Source: Candidatus Limimonas coprohippi | GTDB taxonomy: Bacteria > Bacillota > Clostridia > Oscillospirales > Acutalibacteraceae | Length of the DNA stretch: 32,722 bases | Assembly: GCA_018065925.1 (NCBI GenBank) | Contig: JAGHSI010000100.1 | Span: forward strand, 1-32,722 | Direction of reading: 5' to 3' | Part shown: in pieces, positions 1-9,122 of the stretch | Numbering within the stretch: position 1 is the first letter of the stretch | Layout: the number at the start of each line of letters is the position of its first letter | Notes under the pieces: model-generated | Databases searched by the model: none | Told to the model about the DNA's origin: nothing | Seen by the model: the letters and a program-made list of their open reading frames with translations, nothing else | Made by a program: the position numbers and the translations under genes

Positions 1-48
1 ATATGGCTACAATATGATAAAATTAGTTGTTAATTTTGGAGGGATATT

Positions 49-2508
49 ATGAAGTTACTTGTAGTTGACGGAAACAGCATAATCAACCGTGCTTTCTACG
101 GTATAAAGTTGCTTACCACTAAGGATGGTAGGTTTACAAATGGTATCTTCGGCTTTCTCTCAATTGTCTCAAAAATTAAGTCGGAAATTGAACCGGATGC
201 CATGGCGGTAGCATTTGACCTAAAAGATCCAACCTTTAGGCATAAGATGTATGACGGATATAAAGCAAACCGTCACGGAATGCCAGATGAACTTGCAGAA
301 CAGATGCCTGTTTTGAAAGAATTGATTCCGCTACTTGGCGTAAAATGTGTTGAACTCTCTGGATATGAGGCGGATGACATACTTGGTACGTTGTCTGTAT
401 CTTGTGGCGCGGACGACGAGTGTTATCTTTTGACAGGCGACCGCGACAGTTTTCAACTTATCAAAGACAACGTAACCGTTATTCTCCCATCAACAAAAAT
501 GGGTAAGACTGTTACAACCCGCTGTACTCCAGAATATATCAAAGAGAAATACGGTGTAACACCAAAGCAGATGATTGATATTAAGGCTCTTCAGGGTGAT
601 TCATCTGACTGTATCCCTGGTGTTTCTGGTGTGGGTGAAAAGACTGCGCAGGATCTCATTCAGCGTTTTGGCGACATAGACAATATCTATGAGAACTTAG
701 AGACACTTGATATCAAACCTGGTGTAAAGCAGAAACTTCAAAATGATAAGGATAATGCATATCTTTCTCGCACACTTGGTACAATCTGTCTTGAGACACC
801 AATTAGTACGAACCTTGAGGATTATAGAATTGGCGTGGGTGATCCTACTGCAGCATCGCGTATGCTTGCATCTCTTGAGATGTTTAAAATGATAGATCAG
901 CTCGGGCTTAGAGATGCTGCAGACAACGTAGTTACTGAAGAAAAGAAGGATGAAACTGCTGAAAGTGTCGAGCCTGTAAAGGAATATTACTTTACTGACG
1001 ACGGAAATCTCTATATTTTAGATACATCTGACTCAGTTCTTGATGGGCTAAGGGATGCCCTCAAAGACCGTAGAATAAAGAAATATGTCTCGGATTCGAA
1101 GAGCGTTTATGCCTTCGGATTTAAGAATGATTTTAAAGTTTTAGGTATAGTTTTTGATGCTGCTCTTGCCGCATACATCTTAAACCCTTCGGCGAATGAT
1201 TATTCGCTCTCACGACTTCTTTTAGAGTATGGCGCTGGTTCATTCGCAGTACTGGTGTCAAAACTTATGGCACAGATAGACAATAACAATCAAGCTGACT
1301 TGCTTGCACTTGAAATCTCACTTGCTGAAGTTTTGGCCTCTATGGAAAAAACTGGTTTCTTTATCGACAAGCAGGGTCTTGTCGAATATGGTGAGATAAT
1401 TGGTGAAAAAGTCGATGGGATTAGCAAGAAAATTTTCTCGGAGTGTGGATTTGAATTTAATTTAAATTCTCCAAAGCAACTTGGTGAAGCACTTTTTGAA
1501 AAACTTGGTATCCCTGCAAAGAAGAAAACAAAGAGTGGCTACTCAACTTCAGCAGATGTACTTGAAGAACTTGCAAATGATTATCCAGTTGTAGCTGATA
1601 TTCTCGAGTATAGAATGGTTGCAAAACTTAAATCCACATACTGTGATGGTCTTGTGGCATGCATTGCAGAGGATGGGAGAATTCATTCAACGCTCAATCA
1701 AACTGAGACTAGAACTGGACGAATTTCTTCTACAGAACCAAATCTTCAAAATATCCCTGTTAGAAAACCACTGGGTTCTGAACTTCGAAAATTCTTTGTC
1801 GCAAAAGATGGATATACATTGATAGATGCCGACTATAGTCAAATTGAACTTAGAGTGCTTGCTCATATGGCTGATGATGCAAATATGATTTACGCGTTTG
1901 AAAGCGGTGAAGATGTACATAGAGTTACTGCATCGCAAGTGTTCAAAGTGCCTTTTGAGGATGTTACATCAGTAATGCGAAGCAGAGCTAAGGCTGTAAA
2001 CTTCGGTATTGTATACGGTATCGGTGCGTTTTCGCTCGCGAAGGACATTGGTGTTTCAAGGGCTGAGGCTTCAGAGTATATTGATAACTATTTGAAGAAT
2101 TTTTCTGGCGTTGATTCTTATATGAAAAACGTTATTGATGAAGCGAAAGCAAACGGCTATGTTAAAACTCTCTATGAGCGTAGAAGATACCTACCTGAAC
2201 TTACTTCATCAAATCATATGCTCAGATCTTTTGGTGAACGTGTTGCACGAAATATGCCGATTCAGGGAACTGCAGCCGATATTATCAAGATAGCTATGAT
2301 CAAGGTTTATAACCGTTTAGAGGAAGAAAACCTTGATGCAAAACTTATAATGCAGGTTCATGATGAACTCATAGTTGAGGCGCGTGAAGACCAGGCGGAG
2401 CTCGCTCTTCAAATTGTAAAGGAAGAGATGGAAAATGCCTGTGCTCTTAAAGTAAAACTCTTGTCCGATGCTCATATCGGTAAGACTTGGTATGAGGCAA
2501 AAGGATGA
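49..2508 (+). CDS. polA: DNA polymerase I (family A)
   Basis: 819-aa ORF. N-terminal 5'-nuclease region (MKLLVVDGNSIINRAFYG, GYEADDILGTL, GVSGVGEKTA). Family A polymerase motifs DADYSQIELRVLAH, RSRAKAVNFGIVYGIG and MQVHDELIVEA. Good RBS (ggaggg). Confidence 0.98.
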   Translation: MKLLVVDGNSIINRAFYGIKLLTTKDGRFTNGIFGFLSIVSKIKSEIEPDAMAVAFDLKDPTFRHKMYDGYKANRHGMPDELAEQMPVLKELIPLLGVKCVELSGYEADDILGTLSVSCGADDECYLLTGDRDSFQLIKDNVTVILPSTKMGKTVTTRCTPEYIKEKYGVTPKQMIDIKALQGDSSDCIPGVSGVGEKTAQDLIQRFGDIDNIYENLETLDIKPGVKQKLQNDKDNAYLSRTLGTICLETPISTNLEDYRIGVGDPTAASRMLASLEMFKMIDQLGLRDAADNVVTEEKKDETAESVEPVKEYYFTDDGNLYILDTSDSVLDGLRDALKDRRIKKYVSDSKSVYAFGFKNDFKVLGIVFDAALAAYILNPSANDYSLSRLLLEYGAGSFAVLVSKLMAQIDNNNQADLLALEISLAEVLASMEKTGFFIDKQGLVEYGEIIGEKVDGISKKIFSECGFEFNLNSPKQLGEALFEKLGIPAKKKTKSGYSTSADVLEELANDYPVVADILEYRMVAKLKSTYCDGLVACIAEDGRIHSTLNQTETRTGRISSTEPNLQNIPVRKPLGSELRKFFVAKDGYTLIDADYSQIELRVLAHMADDANMIYAFESGEDVHRVTASQVFKVPFEDVTSVMRSRAKAVNFGIVYGIGAFSLAKDIGVSRAEASEYIDNYLKNFSGVDSYMKNVIDEAKANGYVKTLYERRRYLPELTSSNHMLRSFGERVARNMPIQGTAADIIKIAMIKVYNRLEEENLDAKLIMQVHDELIVEAREDQAELALQIVKEEMENACALKVKLLSDAHIGKTWYEAKG

Positions 2509-2948
2509 AGATAGTACAGTTAAAACGTGGACAAATTGAGGATGTTATTGCACTTGAAACTGAGTGCTTTGCACATCCTTGGACATATGAAAATATTGAG
2601 GCTCATTACAACAGCCCAAGCTCACATTTTTTTGTTGCTGTGGATGATGACGGCAAAGCCATAGGTTATATAGGAACATATATGGTTATGGATGAATGCT
2701 TTGTGACAAATGTTGCTGTGACTGAGTCTCAGAGAAAACAGGGTGTTGGATATGCCCTTGTTGAAAAGGCTGTAGATACTGCAAAGAGCAGTGGCGCCTC
2801 ATTTATAACACTTGAGGTACGCTTTTCTAATATGCCTGCAATAAACTTATATAAAAAGTTTGATTTTATTTCCGAGGGCGTAAGACCTGGGTTTTATAGA
2901 GACCCAGATGAGGACGCTCTGATAATGACTAGGAGATTTTCGTTATGA
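2505..2948 (+). CDS. rimI: Ribosomal protein alanine N-acetyltransferase (GNAT family)
   Basis: GNAT motif VTESQRKQGVGYALVEKAV and C-terminal LEVRFSNMPAINLYKKFDF. ATGA-type overlap with polA and tsaD. Confidence 0.92.
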   Translation: MKIVQLKRGQIEDVIALETECFAHPWTYENIEAHYNSPSSHFFVAVDDDGKAIGYIGTYMVMDECFVTNVAVTESQRKQGVGYALVEKAVDTAKSSGASFITLEVRFSNMPAINLYKKFDFISEGVRPGFYRDPDEDALIMTRRFSL

Positions 2949-3958
2949 AGATTTTGGCAATTGAGAGTTCTTGCGACGAGACAGCGACTGCAGTTGTTGA
3001 GGACGGAAGAAAGGTTCTTTCGTCTGTTATTGCATCGCAGGTTGAGGAGCATAAACTCTATGGTGGTGTAGTACCTGAAATTGCCTCACGTAGACACACT
3101 GAGGCCATTTCAAAAATTACGGAACAGGCTTTAGAAGAGGCTGGCTGCACTATGGACGATATTGATGCAATAGCTGTAACTGCAGCACCTGGTCTCATTG
3201 GTGCTTTGCTCGTAGGAGTCAATTTTGCAAAGGGCTTGTCCCTCAAGTACAATAAGCCACTTGTACCTGTACATCACCTTCGCTCACATATTGCTTCAAA
3301 CTATATTACAACAGAGGAACTCAAACCACCTTTCCTTGCACTTGTTGTTTCCGGTGGTCACACCCATCTCGTAGAGGTTAAATCTTATACTGACTATAAC
3401 ATTATCGGCTGTACACGAGATGACGCTGCAGGAGAGTGCATGGATAAGTCTGCACGAACCTTAGGACTTCCATATCCTGGTGGATTAAATCTTGATAGGG
3501 TGGCTGCAAACGGAGATCCTACATCTTACAAGATGCCTCATCCAAGAATTGAAGGGGCTCCTTATGATTTTAGTTTTTCAGGACTTAAGACATTTGTTAT
3601 TAATACAGTTCACAACTGCGAACAAAAAGGGGAGAGCGTATCCGTTGAGGATATGGGCGCTTCTGTAATAGCAGCAGTTGTACGCTCTCTTGTTGAAAAT
3701 ACAGAGAGAGCAGCGCTTGAGTTTAAGTATGATAAGATAGTTCTTGCTGGTGGCGTGTCGGCAAACTCTGTGCTTCGCAGAGAAATGAAAAAATGTTGCG
3801 ACGCTCATGGCATAGAACTCTTTATGCCGGACCTTAAACTATGTGGTGACAACGCCGCTATGGTCGGCGCCCAGGGATATTATGAATTCATATCGGGTTC
3901 TAGAGCAGGGCTCGATTTAAATGCAAGGGCTACAATGCCTATCAATGAGGAGTTTTAA
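2945..3958 (+). CDS. tsaD: tRNA N6-adenosine threonylcarbamoyltransferase
   Basis: MKILAIESSCDETATAVV N-terminus, metal-binding VHHLRSH, VSGGHTHLV and the ASKT-like C-terminus GGVSANSVLR. Confidence 0.97.
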   Translation: MKILAIESSCDETATAVVEDGRKVLSSVIASQVEEHKLYGGVVPEIASRRHTEAISKITEQALEEAGCTMDDIDAIAVTAAPGLIGALLVGVNFAKGLSLKYNKPLVPVHHLRSHIASNYITTEELKPPFLALVVSGGHTHLVEVKSYTDYNIIGCTRDDAAGECMDKSARTLGLPYPGGLNLDRVAANGDPTSYKMPHPRIEGAPYDFSFSGLKTFVINTVHNCEQKGESVSVEDMGASVIAAVVRSLVENTERAALEFKYDKIVLAGGVSANSVLRREMKKCCDAHGIELFMPDLKLCGDNAAMVGAQGYYEFISGSRAGLDLNARATMPINEEF

Positions 3959-4950
3959 TGAGACTACCAAAGATTACAGATGATCGTCAGTGGGCAAATG
4001 CTGACTGGCCAGAAATACCTTGGCTGAATTCTGCGAAGAGCAAAGCAAAAAAGAGCACTAAAACAGCAGCTCTTAGTGCTCTTAAAAAAGTATATTATTC
4101 ACAGTGGCTTAGAAATAAGGTCAAGGATAAACTTTTCATCTCACAGAAGGTTGAAAAACTGGCTGATGATACATATAGAATCACTACTGATTTTGTGTTC
4201 CAGTCCTTTCTTTTTGTTGGAAAGAAAAGTGCTTTACTTGTCGATACTGGTGTAGGATTAGGCGATTTAAAGAGTGAGGTCGCAAAACTTACAGATAAGC
4301 CACTTACAGTAGCTTGTACACATGCGCATTTTGATGCTACAGGCGGAGCTGGACAGTTTGAAAATGTAAAAATTAGTAAGTCGGATAAGGAATCTGCAAA
4401 AGTCTATAATTTCATATCTAGACATCTTTTAAAACATACAGGAAAAATTGGAAAAGATGTTATCAACAAGCCAAACTTTGTTGCTTTGACATCCTCTGAA
4501 ATTGAAAAAGGCTTTGACCTTGGTGGTCGAACGGTTAAAGTCATCTTAGCTCCATCTCACACAAGAGGCAGTCTATGCTTTATCGATGAGGAAAATAAAC
4601 TTGCTATTGTAGGTGATGTAATATCTCCTCTTGGATTCCAACTATTCCCATTTGCTTTGCCGTTGAATGAATATGTTGCAACACTTGAAAAACTGTTGCC
4701 AAAACTTGAAAATAAAAAGATATACTGTTCGTATTTTCCAAAGGCATTTGATTATGCTTATGCAAGTGATCTCAAAACAACATATTTCTTAGGCCAGGCG
4801 ACGGGAAACGACACCAATTATAAAAAGCAATTACGTTTTAGAAAGTCAAACGATAAAAAGCTTATCTTGCTCTCTTATGCATCTAAAGCAAATAGGCGGG
4901 AACGTAAAACGAGAATGGATGCTTTCAAGCGTGGAGATTACAAACTTTAA
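3958..4950 (+). CDS. MBL-fold metallo-hydrolase with a divergent metal site
   Basis: MBL-like features: DTGVGLGDL, THAHFDATGG (cf. HxHxDH), APSHTRGSL, AIVGDVI. TAATG junction with tsaD. Confidence 0.82.
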   Translation: MRLPKITDDRQWANADWPEIPWLNSAKSKAKKSTKTAALSALKKVYYSQWLRNKVKDKLFISQKVEKLADDTYRITTDFVFQSFLFVGKKSALLVDTGVGLGDLKSEVAKLTDKPLTVACTHAHFDATGGAGQFENVKISKSDKESAKVYNFISRHLLKHTGKIGKDVINKPNFVALTSSEIEKGFDLGGRTVKVILAPSHTRGSLCFIDEENKLAIVGDVISPLGFQLFPFALPLNEYVATLEKLLPKLENKKIYCSYFPKAFDYAYASDLKTTYFLGQATGNDTNYKKQLRFRKSNDKKLILLSYASKANRRERKTRMDAFKRGDYKL

Positions 4951-4972
4951 TGAACAGTACTCGACATCATTT

Positions 4973-5006
4973 AAAAAACCCTTGTGTATAGTGCACAAGG
5001 GTTTTT
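4973..5006 (+). terminator. Rho-independent terminator after the polA-rimI-tsaD-MBL operon
   Basis: AAACCCTTGTG (4976-4986) / CACAAGGGTTT (4994-5004), 11-bp stem, followed by a T run. Confidence 0.88.
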
Positions 5007-5047
5007 GTGTTTTTTACGCCAATTTAGGCAAAAGCCCAATCTTTTCC

Positions 5048-5093
5048 AAATTGTTAATTTGTTCATATTTTGTTAATAATCCACAAGTAAAAT
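5048..5093 (+). promoter_or_regulatory. Putative promoter/operator of the SGNH surface protein gene (TGTTmA direct repeats)
   Basis: AAATTGTTAATTTGTTCATATTTTGTTAATAAT (5048-5080) matches 7733-7765 at 30/33 positions. TAAAAT at 5088-5093 sits at the same offset as TATACT in the second copy. Confidence 0.6.
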
Positions 5094-5134
5094 CATCGCT
5101 GTTATATATGTATTTATTTTAGGAGGAACCCTTT

Positions 5135-7660
5135 ATGCGCAAGAATTTTGTAAAGGTTATTGCTCTTGTTCTTGTACTCGCACTTGCTGTTTCAACATTT
5201 GTGATTACATCAACAGCAAGCAGTGAAGTGACAAATGCAGTAAATGCTGTTTCTGCACTTCTTGGCTCAGAGCTCTCAAAGGACGATGTTTCAAATCTTC
5301 TCGGTGGTGTTGATGTTTCAACAGTTATCGATGTTGTAAAAGACATCGCTAAGGCAGATGTAGAGGATGATGCTCTCGCTTCATCAATTACAGACGTTGA
5401 TGCTGACTCAATTATTGGTGCTGTTAAAGATGCTGCAGAGAATGCCGGTGCTATCGACACATCAGATTTGACAGATCTTATCAACTCAGTTACAAACTCA
5501 ACTGAAAGTTCTTCATCCATCGAAGATATTCTTTCAGCTATCACAGGAAGTCTTGATCTTGGTTCTGTAGTTGAAGGAAATACAAACAATGCTTTGTCAA
5601 CAATTGTTGAACTTGCAAAGGGCGCACTTGATACTGCAGATGTTGCTATTGCATCATCTAATGTTTCATCAAACGATGACGGATTTATCGGCGCTTGGTC
5701 AACAAGCATGGTAAAGGCTGCTGTTTCACTTTCAGAGAACTCGATTTCTCTTCCTCTTACAAGCGTAACAGCTCGTACAAGGATTCAAATGACAACTGGT
5801 GGCGACACAATTCGCCTTCGTCTCTCAAACCTCTTTGGTAAATCACCAATGAGCATTGGCGAAGTAACAGTTGCTCTTGGTAACGATTCACTTGAGCGTG
5901 GTGTTCAGCTCAGCACTATGAAGAAAGCAACAGTAAATGGTGCTACAAGCTTCACAATTCCTGCAGGTCAGGAAGTTTATACGGACCCAATTGACCTTAC
6001 AGTTGGCCAGTGCGAAGACCTCGTAGTTTCAGTTTACTATGAGAATATTAATACATTCTCTACTGTTGGTCTTATTGGTGGACACTCATATGTATCAATT
6101 GGTAATAAGACAGAGGATCTTGTAACTCCTGCTTCAATTGATTTTGCAATCGAAGATATCTCAGTTGGCGCATTTGAGATTATCCCATGTCTTGCAGGTG
6201 TTGATGTTTATAATCCAAATGGACGTTCAGTTGTACTCTTTGGTGACTCAACACTTACAAATACAATCACACCAAAACTTGCTGCTATGGCAAAGGCTAA
6301 CGGCATTAAAGATACTGGTATCCTCCTCCAGGCTATTAAGGGTAATGAGGTTCTTGCAGATCCAGTTGGTATAGTTGGTACTCTCTTCGGTGAGCGTGCA
6401 GCAGTTCGTTTCTACAGAGATGCTATCGACCAGCCAGGTGTTGATACTATACTTATTAAGATAGGTGTAAATGACATCGCTCATAGAGCTTGCCAGTCAA
6501 AGCATGACGATTATGATGATTGGGATACATTTAATTTCTATAATTATTGTATGCAACTTCTTGATGGTTATAAAGAACTTATCGATGCTGCAAAAGCAAA
6601 GGGAATCCACGTAATCATGGTTACACGTTCACCAGCTGATGAATATGTTCGTGATATGGGTACAGGTCCTGATATTGATTGGGATGCAAATTATGATGGA
6701 TATACTCTTAAGGAACTCCGTAATATCATCAATGATGAACTTAAAACTTGGGATGATAACGGATATGTTGATGCTGTAATCGACTTTGATGCACTTTCAG
6801 ATGCCAGCGTTCGTGCTTCACTTGGTCTTCAGGGCGGTGATCCAGAGGCTATGTTTAAGGGCACAACAGTTGAGGAGGATGGCGTTTATACTCCATCTTA
6901 CAACCGTGACGGTGCTCATCTCACAGAAGCTGGTTGTGATGCGGCTGCAAAGCTCTTCTATCCATACATTTTCGGTGAGTCAAGCGTAGCTTATGATGAC
7001 ATTGATCTTTCAGATACAGTTTCATACGGTGGTATTGATAATACTCTTGGTAAAGTAAAGGATGCTCTTGGTATTGAGTCAGAGCTTGACCTTGGCGCTC
7101 TTCTTTCAACAGTTCAAAACGTCAAAGGTCTTGTAAATAAACTTAAGGATGTTCTCAATGTCTTTAATACAGTAAAAGGTGACGAGGCTGCAACAGAGCC
7201 AGAAATTAATGGTGTTCTTGACCTCGTTGGAATTGATAAGGACGACCTCGCTGGAACAGATGTTATCCAGAAGCTTATCGACCTTATTAACAGCAAATCT
7301 TCTGGTGAAGAGATCACATCATCTGATATTGAAAAGGTTTTAGATGATAAAAATGTAAAAGCTGACGACATAGTTGATTCTATCAAAGAGAAGGCCGAAG
7401 AACTTATCGGAGGTTCTGATGAAATCATCAACCCAGTTATTGGCGCTCTTACTGAAGAGGCAGAGGATGAGGTTGATGTAGTTACAGACATTCTTGTTGA
7501 GCAAAGTGATGTAACTCCACTTGCGGCTCTTAACAATATCCCAGTTGAAGCAGATGGTGAGGATATTGCAAACACAGGTGATGCTGGTCTTGCGATATTT
7601 ACAACAGTTTCAGTTCTTGCAGGTGCAGCTTATGTTACTGCCCGTAAGGTTAATAAATAA
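5135..7660 (+). CDS. Secreted SGNH/GDSL hydrolase (XynE-like arrangement) with flanking Asp/Leu-rich helical regions and a C-terminal sorting-like signal
   Basis: Signal peptide MRKNFVKVIALVLVLALAVSTFVITSTASS. SGNH blocks VVLFGDSTLTNT, IKIGVNDI and DGAHLTEAG. Preceding domain begins FIGAWSTSM. C-terminus DIANTGDAGLAIFTTVSVLAGAAYVTARKVNK. RBS aggagg. Confidence 0.88.
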   Translation: MRKNFVKVIALVLVLALAVSTFVITSTASSEVTNAVNAVSALLGSELSKDDVSNLLGGVDVSTVIDVVKDIAKADVEDDALASSITDVDADSIIGAVKDAAENAGAIDTSDLTDLINSVTNSTESSSSIEDILSAITGSLDLGSVVEGNTNNALSTIVELAKGALDTADVAIASSNVSSNDDGFIGAWSTSMVKAAVSLSENSISLPLTSVTARTRIQMTTGGDTIRLRLSNLFGKSPMSIGEVTVALGNDSLERGVQLSTMKKATVNGATSFTIPAGQEVYTDPIDLTVGQCEDLVVSVYYENINTFSTVGLIGGHSYVSIGNKTEDLVTPASIDFAIEDISVGAFEIIPCLAGVDVYNPNGRSVVLFGDSTLTNTITPKLAAMAKANGIKDTGILLQAIKGNEVLADPVGIVGTLFGERAAVRFYRDAIDQPGVDTILIKIGVNDIAHRACQSKHDDYDDWDTFNFYNYCMQLLDGYKELIDAAKAKGIHVIMVTRSPADEYVRDMGTGPDIDWDANYDGYTLKELRNIINDELKTWDDNGYVDAVIDFDALSDASVRASLGLQGGDPEAMFKGTTVEEDGVYTPSYNRDGAHLTEAGCDAAAKLFYPYIFGESSVAYDDIDLSDTVSYGGIDNTLGKVKDALGIESELDLGALLSTVQNVKGLVNKLKDVLNVFNTVKGDEAATEPEINGVLDLVGIDKDDLAGTDVIQKLIDLINSKSSGEEITSSDIEKVLDDKNVKADDIVDSIKEKAEELIGGSDEIINPVIGALTEEAEDEVDVVTDILVEQSDVTPLAALNNIPVEADGEDIANTGDAGLAIFTTVSVLAGAAYVTARKVNK

Positions 7661-7732
7661 TAGGATTATTGTGATATTGCACAAAAATTACTGACAAAAA
7701 GTCCGTAAATATGCAATACAACGAATTTTTCT

Positions 7733-7778
7733 AAATTGTTAACTTGTTCATACTTTGTTCATAATTTAGACTTATACT
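7733..7778 (+). promoter_or_regulatory. Putative promoter/operator of the second surface protein gene (paralog of 5048-5093)
   Basis: AAATTGTTAACTTGTTCATACTTTGTTCATAAT (7733-7765) plus TATACT (7773-7778); 30/33 identity with 5048-5080. Confidence 0.6.
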
Positions 7779-7828
7779 ATCGCTTGCTATTTCATTTAAT
7801 ACAAATATTATTTCGGAGGGGTAAGAAA

Positions 7829-9067
7829 ATGAAAAAGGTTCTTACAAAAGTAATCGCACTTATTCTCGTTCTTACAATGTCAATCAGCTGTTTCATGACA
7901 AATGCTTCAGCTTACTCAGCAATTGCTGCTCTTGTTGACATCATTCACATCGCAACAGATCTTAAAGTAACTGACGGCCCAATCGGTTCTAACCTCATTG
8001 TTGATGGTATTAAGATGATTTCAAAGGCTGGTGTCGGTGTCGATGACATCGTTGATGCTATCCACGCTATCACAGATGCTAAGGTAACAGATGCTCCTGA
8101 CTTTGATCTTATCGCTGACGCTATTATCGCTGCAGCTAAGGTTCCATCAGCTCTTGATAAGGCTGTTCTCGTTGACTTCTTCAAGGCTCTCGTTGGTTCA
8201 GGCCTTTCAACAGACGCTATCCTTGATCTCCTCAAGGGTGCTGTAGGTGAGATTGGTCTTAAGACAATTGACCTTGATAATTTCCTTGATGTTATGGATC
8301 TTTGCCTTGATCTTCTTAAGGGTAATATTGACCTTGCAGATCTTTTCGCAAAGTTTGGTTTTGGTGTTCCATCACTTCCAGATGTAAAGATTCCATCAAT
8401 CAGCATTGATAAGCTTGACCTTGGTGCGCTTCTTGCACTCCTTAATGGTCTTGGTGATAAGAGCCTTGACCTTGCTGGTCTTAAGGATCTCTTCTCAAAG
8501 CTTATCCCAGGTTGCTCACTTGATCCATCATTCCTCAATGATCTCCTTGGTAAGATTAAGGCTGGTACAATTTCACTTCCTGACCTTAAGAACATTTTCG
8601 CTCTTATCAATCTTCCAGACATTGATTGCAACATCTTAAACGGTATTCTTGATCTCATCAAGGGCGGTAAGACAATCACTCTTCCTGACCTTGCAAAGTT
8701 AATCCCTGGTATTAGCATTAAACTTCCAGAGTGCGACCTTATCAAGGCTATCAAAGATTATCTCAAGAATATCTTTGACAAGACTCCAACAGATCCTGCT
8801 ACTCCATCAACAGATGACAAGAAGGATGATGAAAAGGCTCCTGTAATCGACGACACTGCTAAGATCGTTGAAGAGGACGTTAAGAATGTTGTTAAAGATA
8901 ATGACATCGTAGTTGATGACAGCACACCACTTGGTGCTCTTGATGCAGCTGACAAAGACGCAGAAGATATCGCTAATACAGGCGATGCTGGTCTTGCAGT
9001 TTGCGGTGCTATCTCACTTCTTGCAGCTGCTGCTTTCGTAACAACTAAGAAGAGAGAAGAAGCATAA
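7829..9067 (+). CDS. Secreted Leu/Asp/Ile-rich repeat protein with C-terminal sorting-like signal
   Basis: Start moved from 7736 to ATG 7829 because of RBS ggagggg and signal peptide MKKVLTKVIALILVLTMSISCFMTNASA. C-terminus EDIANTGDAGLAVCGAISLLAAAAFVTTKKREEA. Confidence 0.85.
   Translation: MKKVLTKVIALILVLTMSISCFMTNASAYSAIAALVDIIHIATDLKVTDGPIGSNLIVDGIKMISKAGVGVDDIVDAIHAITDAKVTDAPDFDLIADAIIAAAKVPSALDKAVLVDFFKALVGSGLSTDAILDLLKGAVGEIGLKTIDLDNFLDVMDLCLDLLKGNIDLADLFAKFGFGVPSLPDVKIPSISIDKLDLGALLALLNGLGDKSLDLAGLKDLFSKLIPGCSLDPSFLNDLLGKIKAGTISLPDLKNIFALINLPDIDCNILNGILDLIKGGKTITLPDLAKLIPGISIKLPECDLIKAIKDYLKNIFDKTPTDPATPSTDDKKDDEKAPVIDDTAKIVEEDVKNVVKDNDIVVDDSTPLGALDAADKDAEDIANTGDAGLAVCGAISLLAAAAFVTTKKREEA
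8459..8776 (+). repeat. Three ~35-aa tandem protein repeats within the surface protein
   Basis: Units start KSLDLAGLKDLF (8459), TISLPDLKNIF (8567) and TITLPDLAKLI (8672). Spacing is 108 and 105 nt (36 and 35 aa), with a Cys at about position 19-21 of each unit. Confidence 0.65.
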
Positions 9068-9087
9068 TTAAACCCCCGAATTAAATA

Positions 9088-9117
9088 CAACCCGTGATAC
9101 TTATCACGGGTTGTTTT
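9088..9117 (+). terminator. Rho-independent terminator after the surface protein gene
   Basis: CAACCCGTGATA / TATCACGGGTTG followed by TTTT. Confidence 0.88.
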
Positions 9118-9122
9118 CATAT

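Noticed and set aside
49-2508. Apparent loss of the 3'-5' exonuclease motifs in PolA
   Set aside because: The middle region lacks DxE-type motifs, but this is well known for many Gram-positive and thermophile Pol I enzymes.
5119-5709. 196-aa minus-strand ORF opposite the SGNH gene start
   Set aside because: Ser/Thr/Ala-rich antisense artefact of Asp/Ser-rich coding; the sense gene has RBS, signal peptide and SGNH motifs.
7114-7575. 153-aa minus-strand ORF
   Set aside because: Ser-rich antisense shadow of the SGNH protein C-terminal region.
7945-8754. 269-aa minus-strand ORF opposite the repeat protein
   Set aside because: Ser/Arg/Pro-rich low-complexity product from antisense of a strongly biased repetitive gene; no RBS or recognisable domain.
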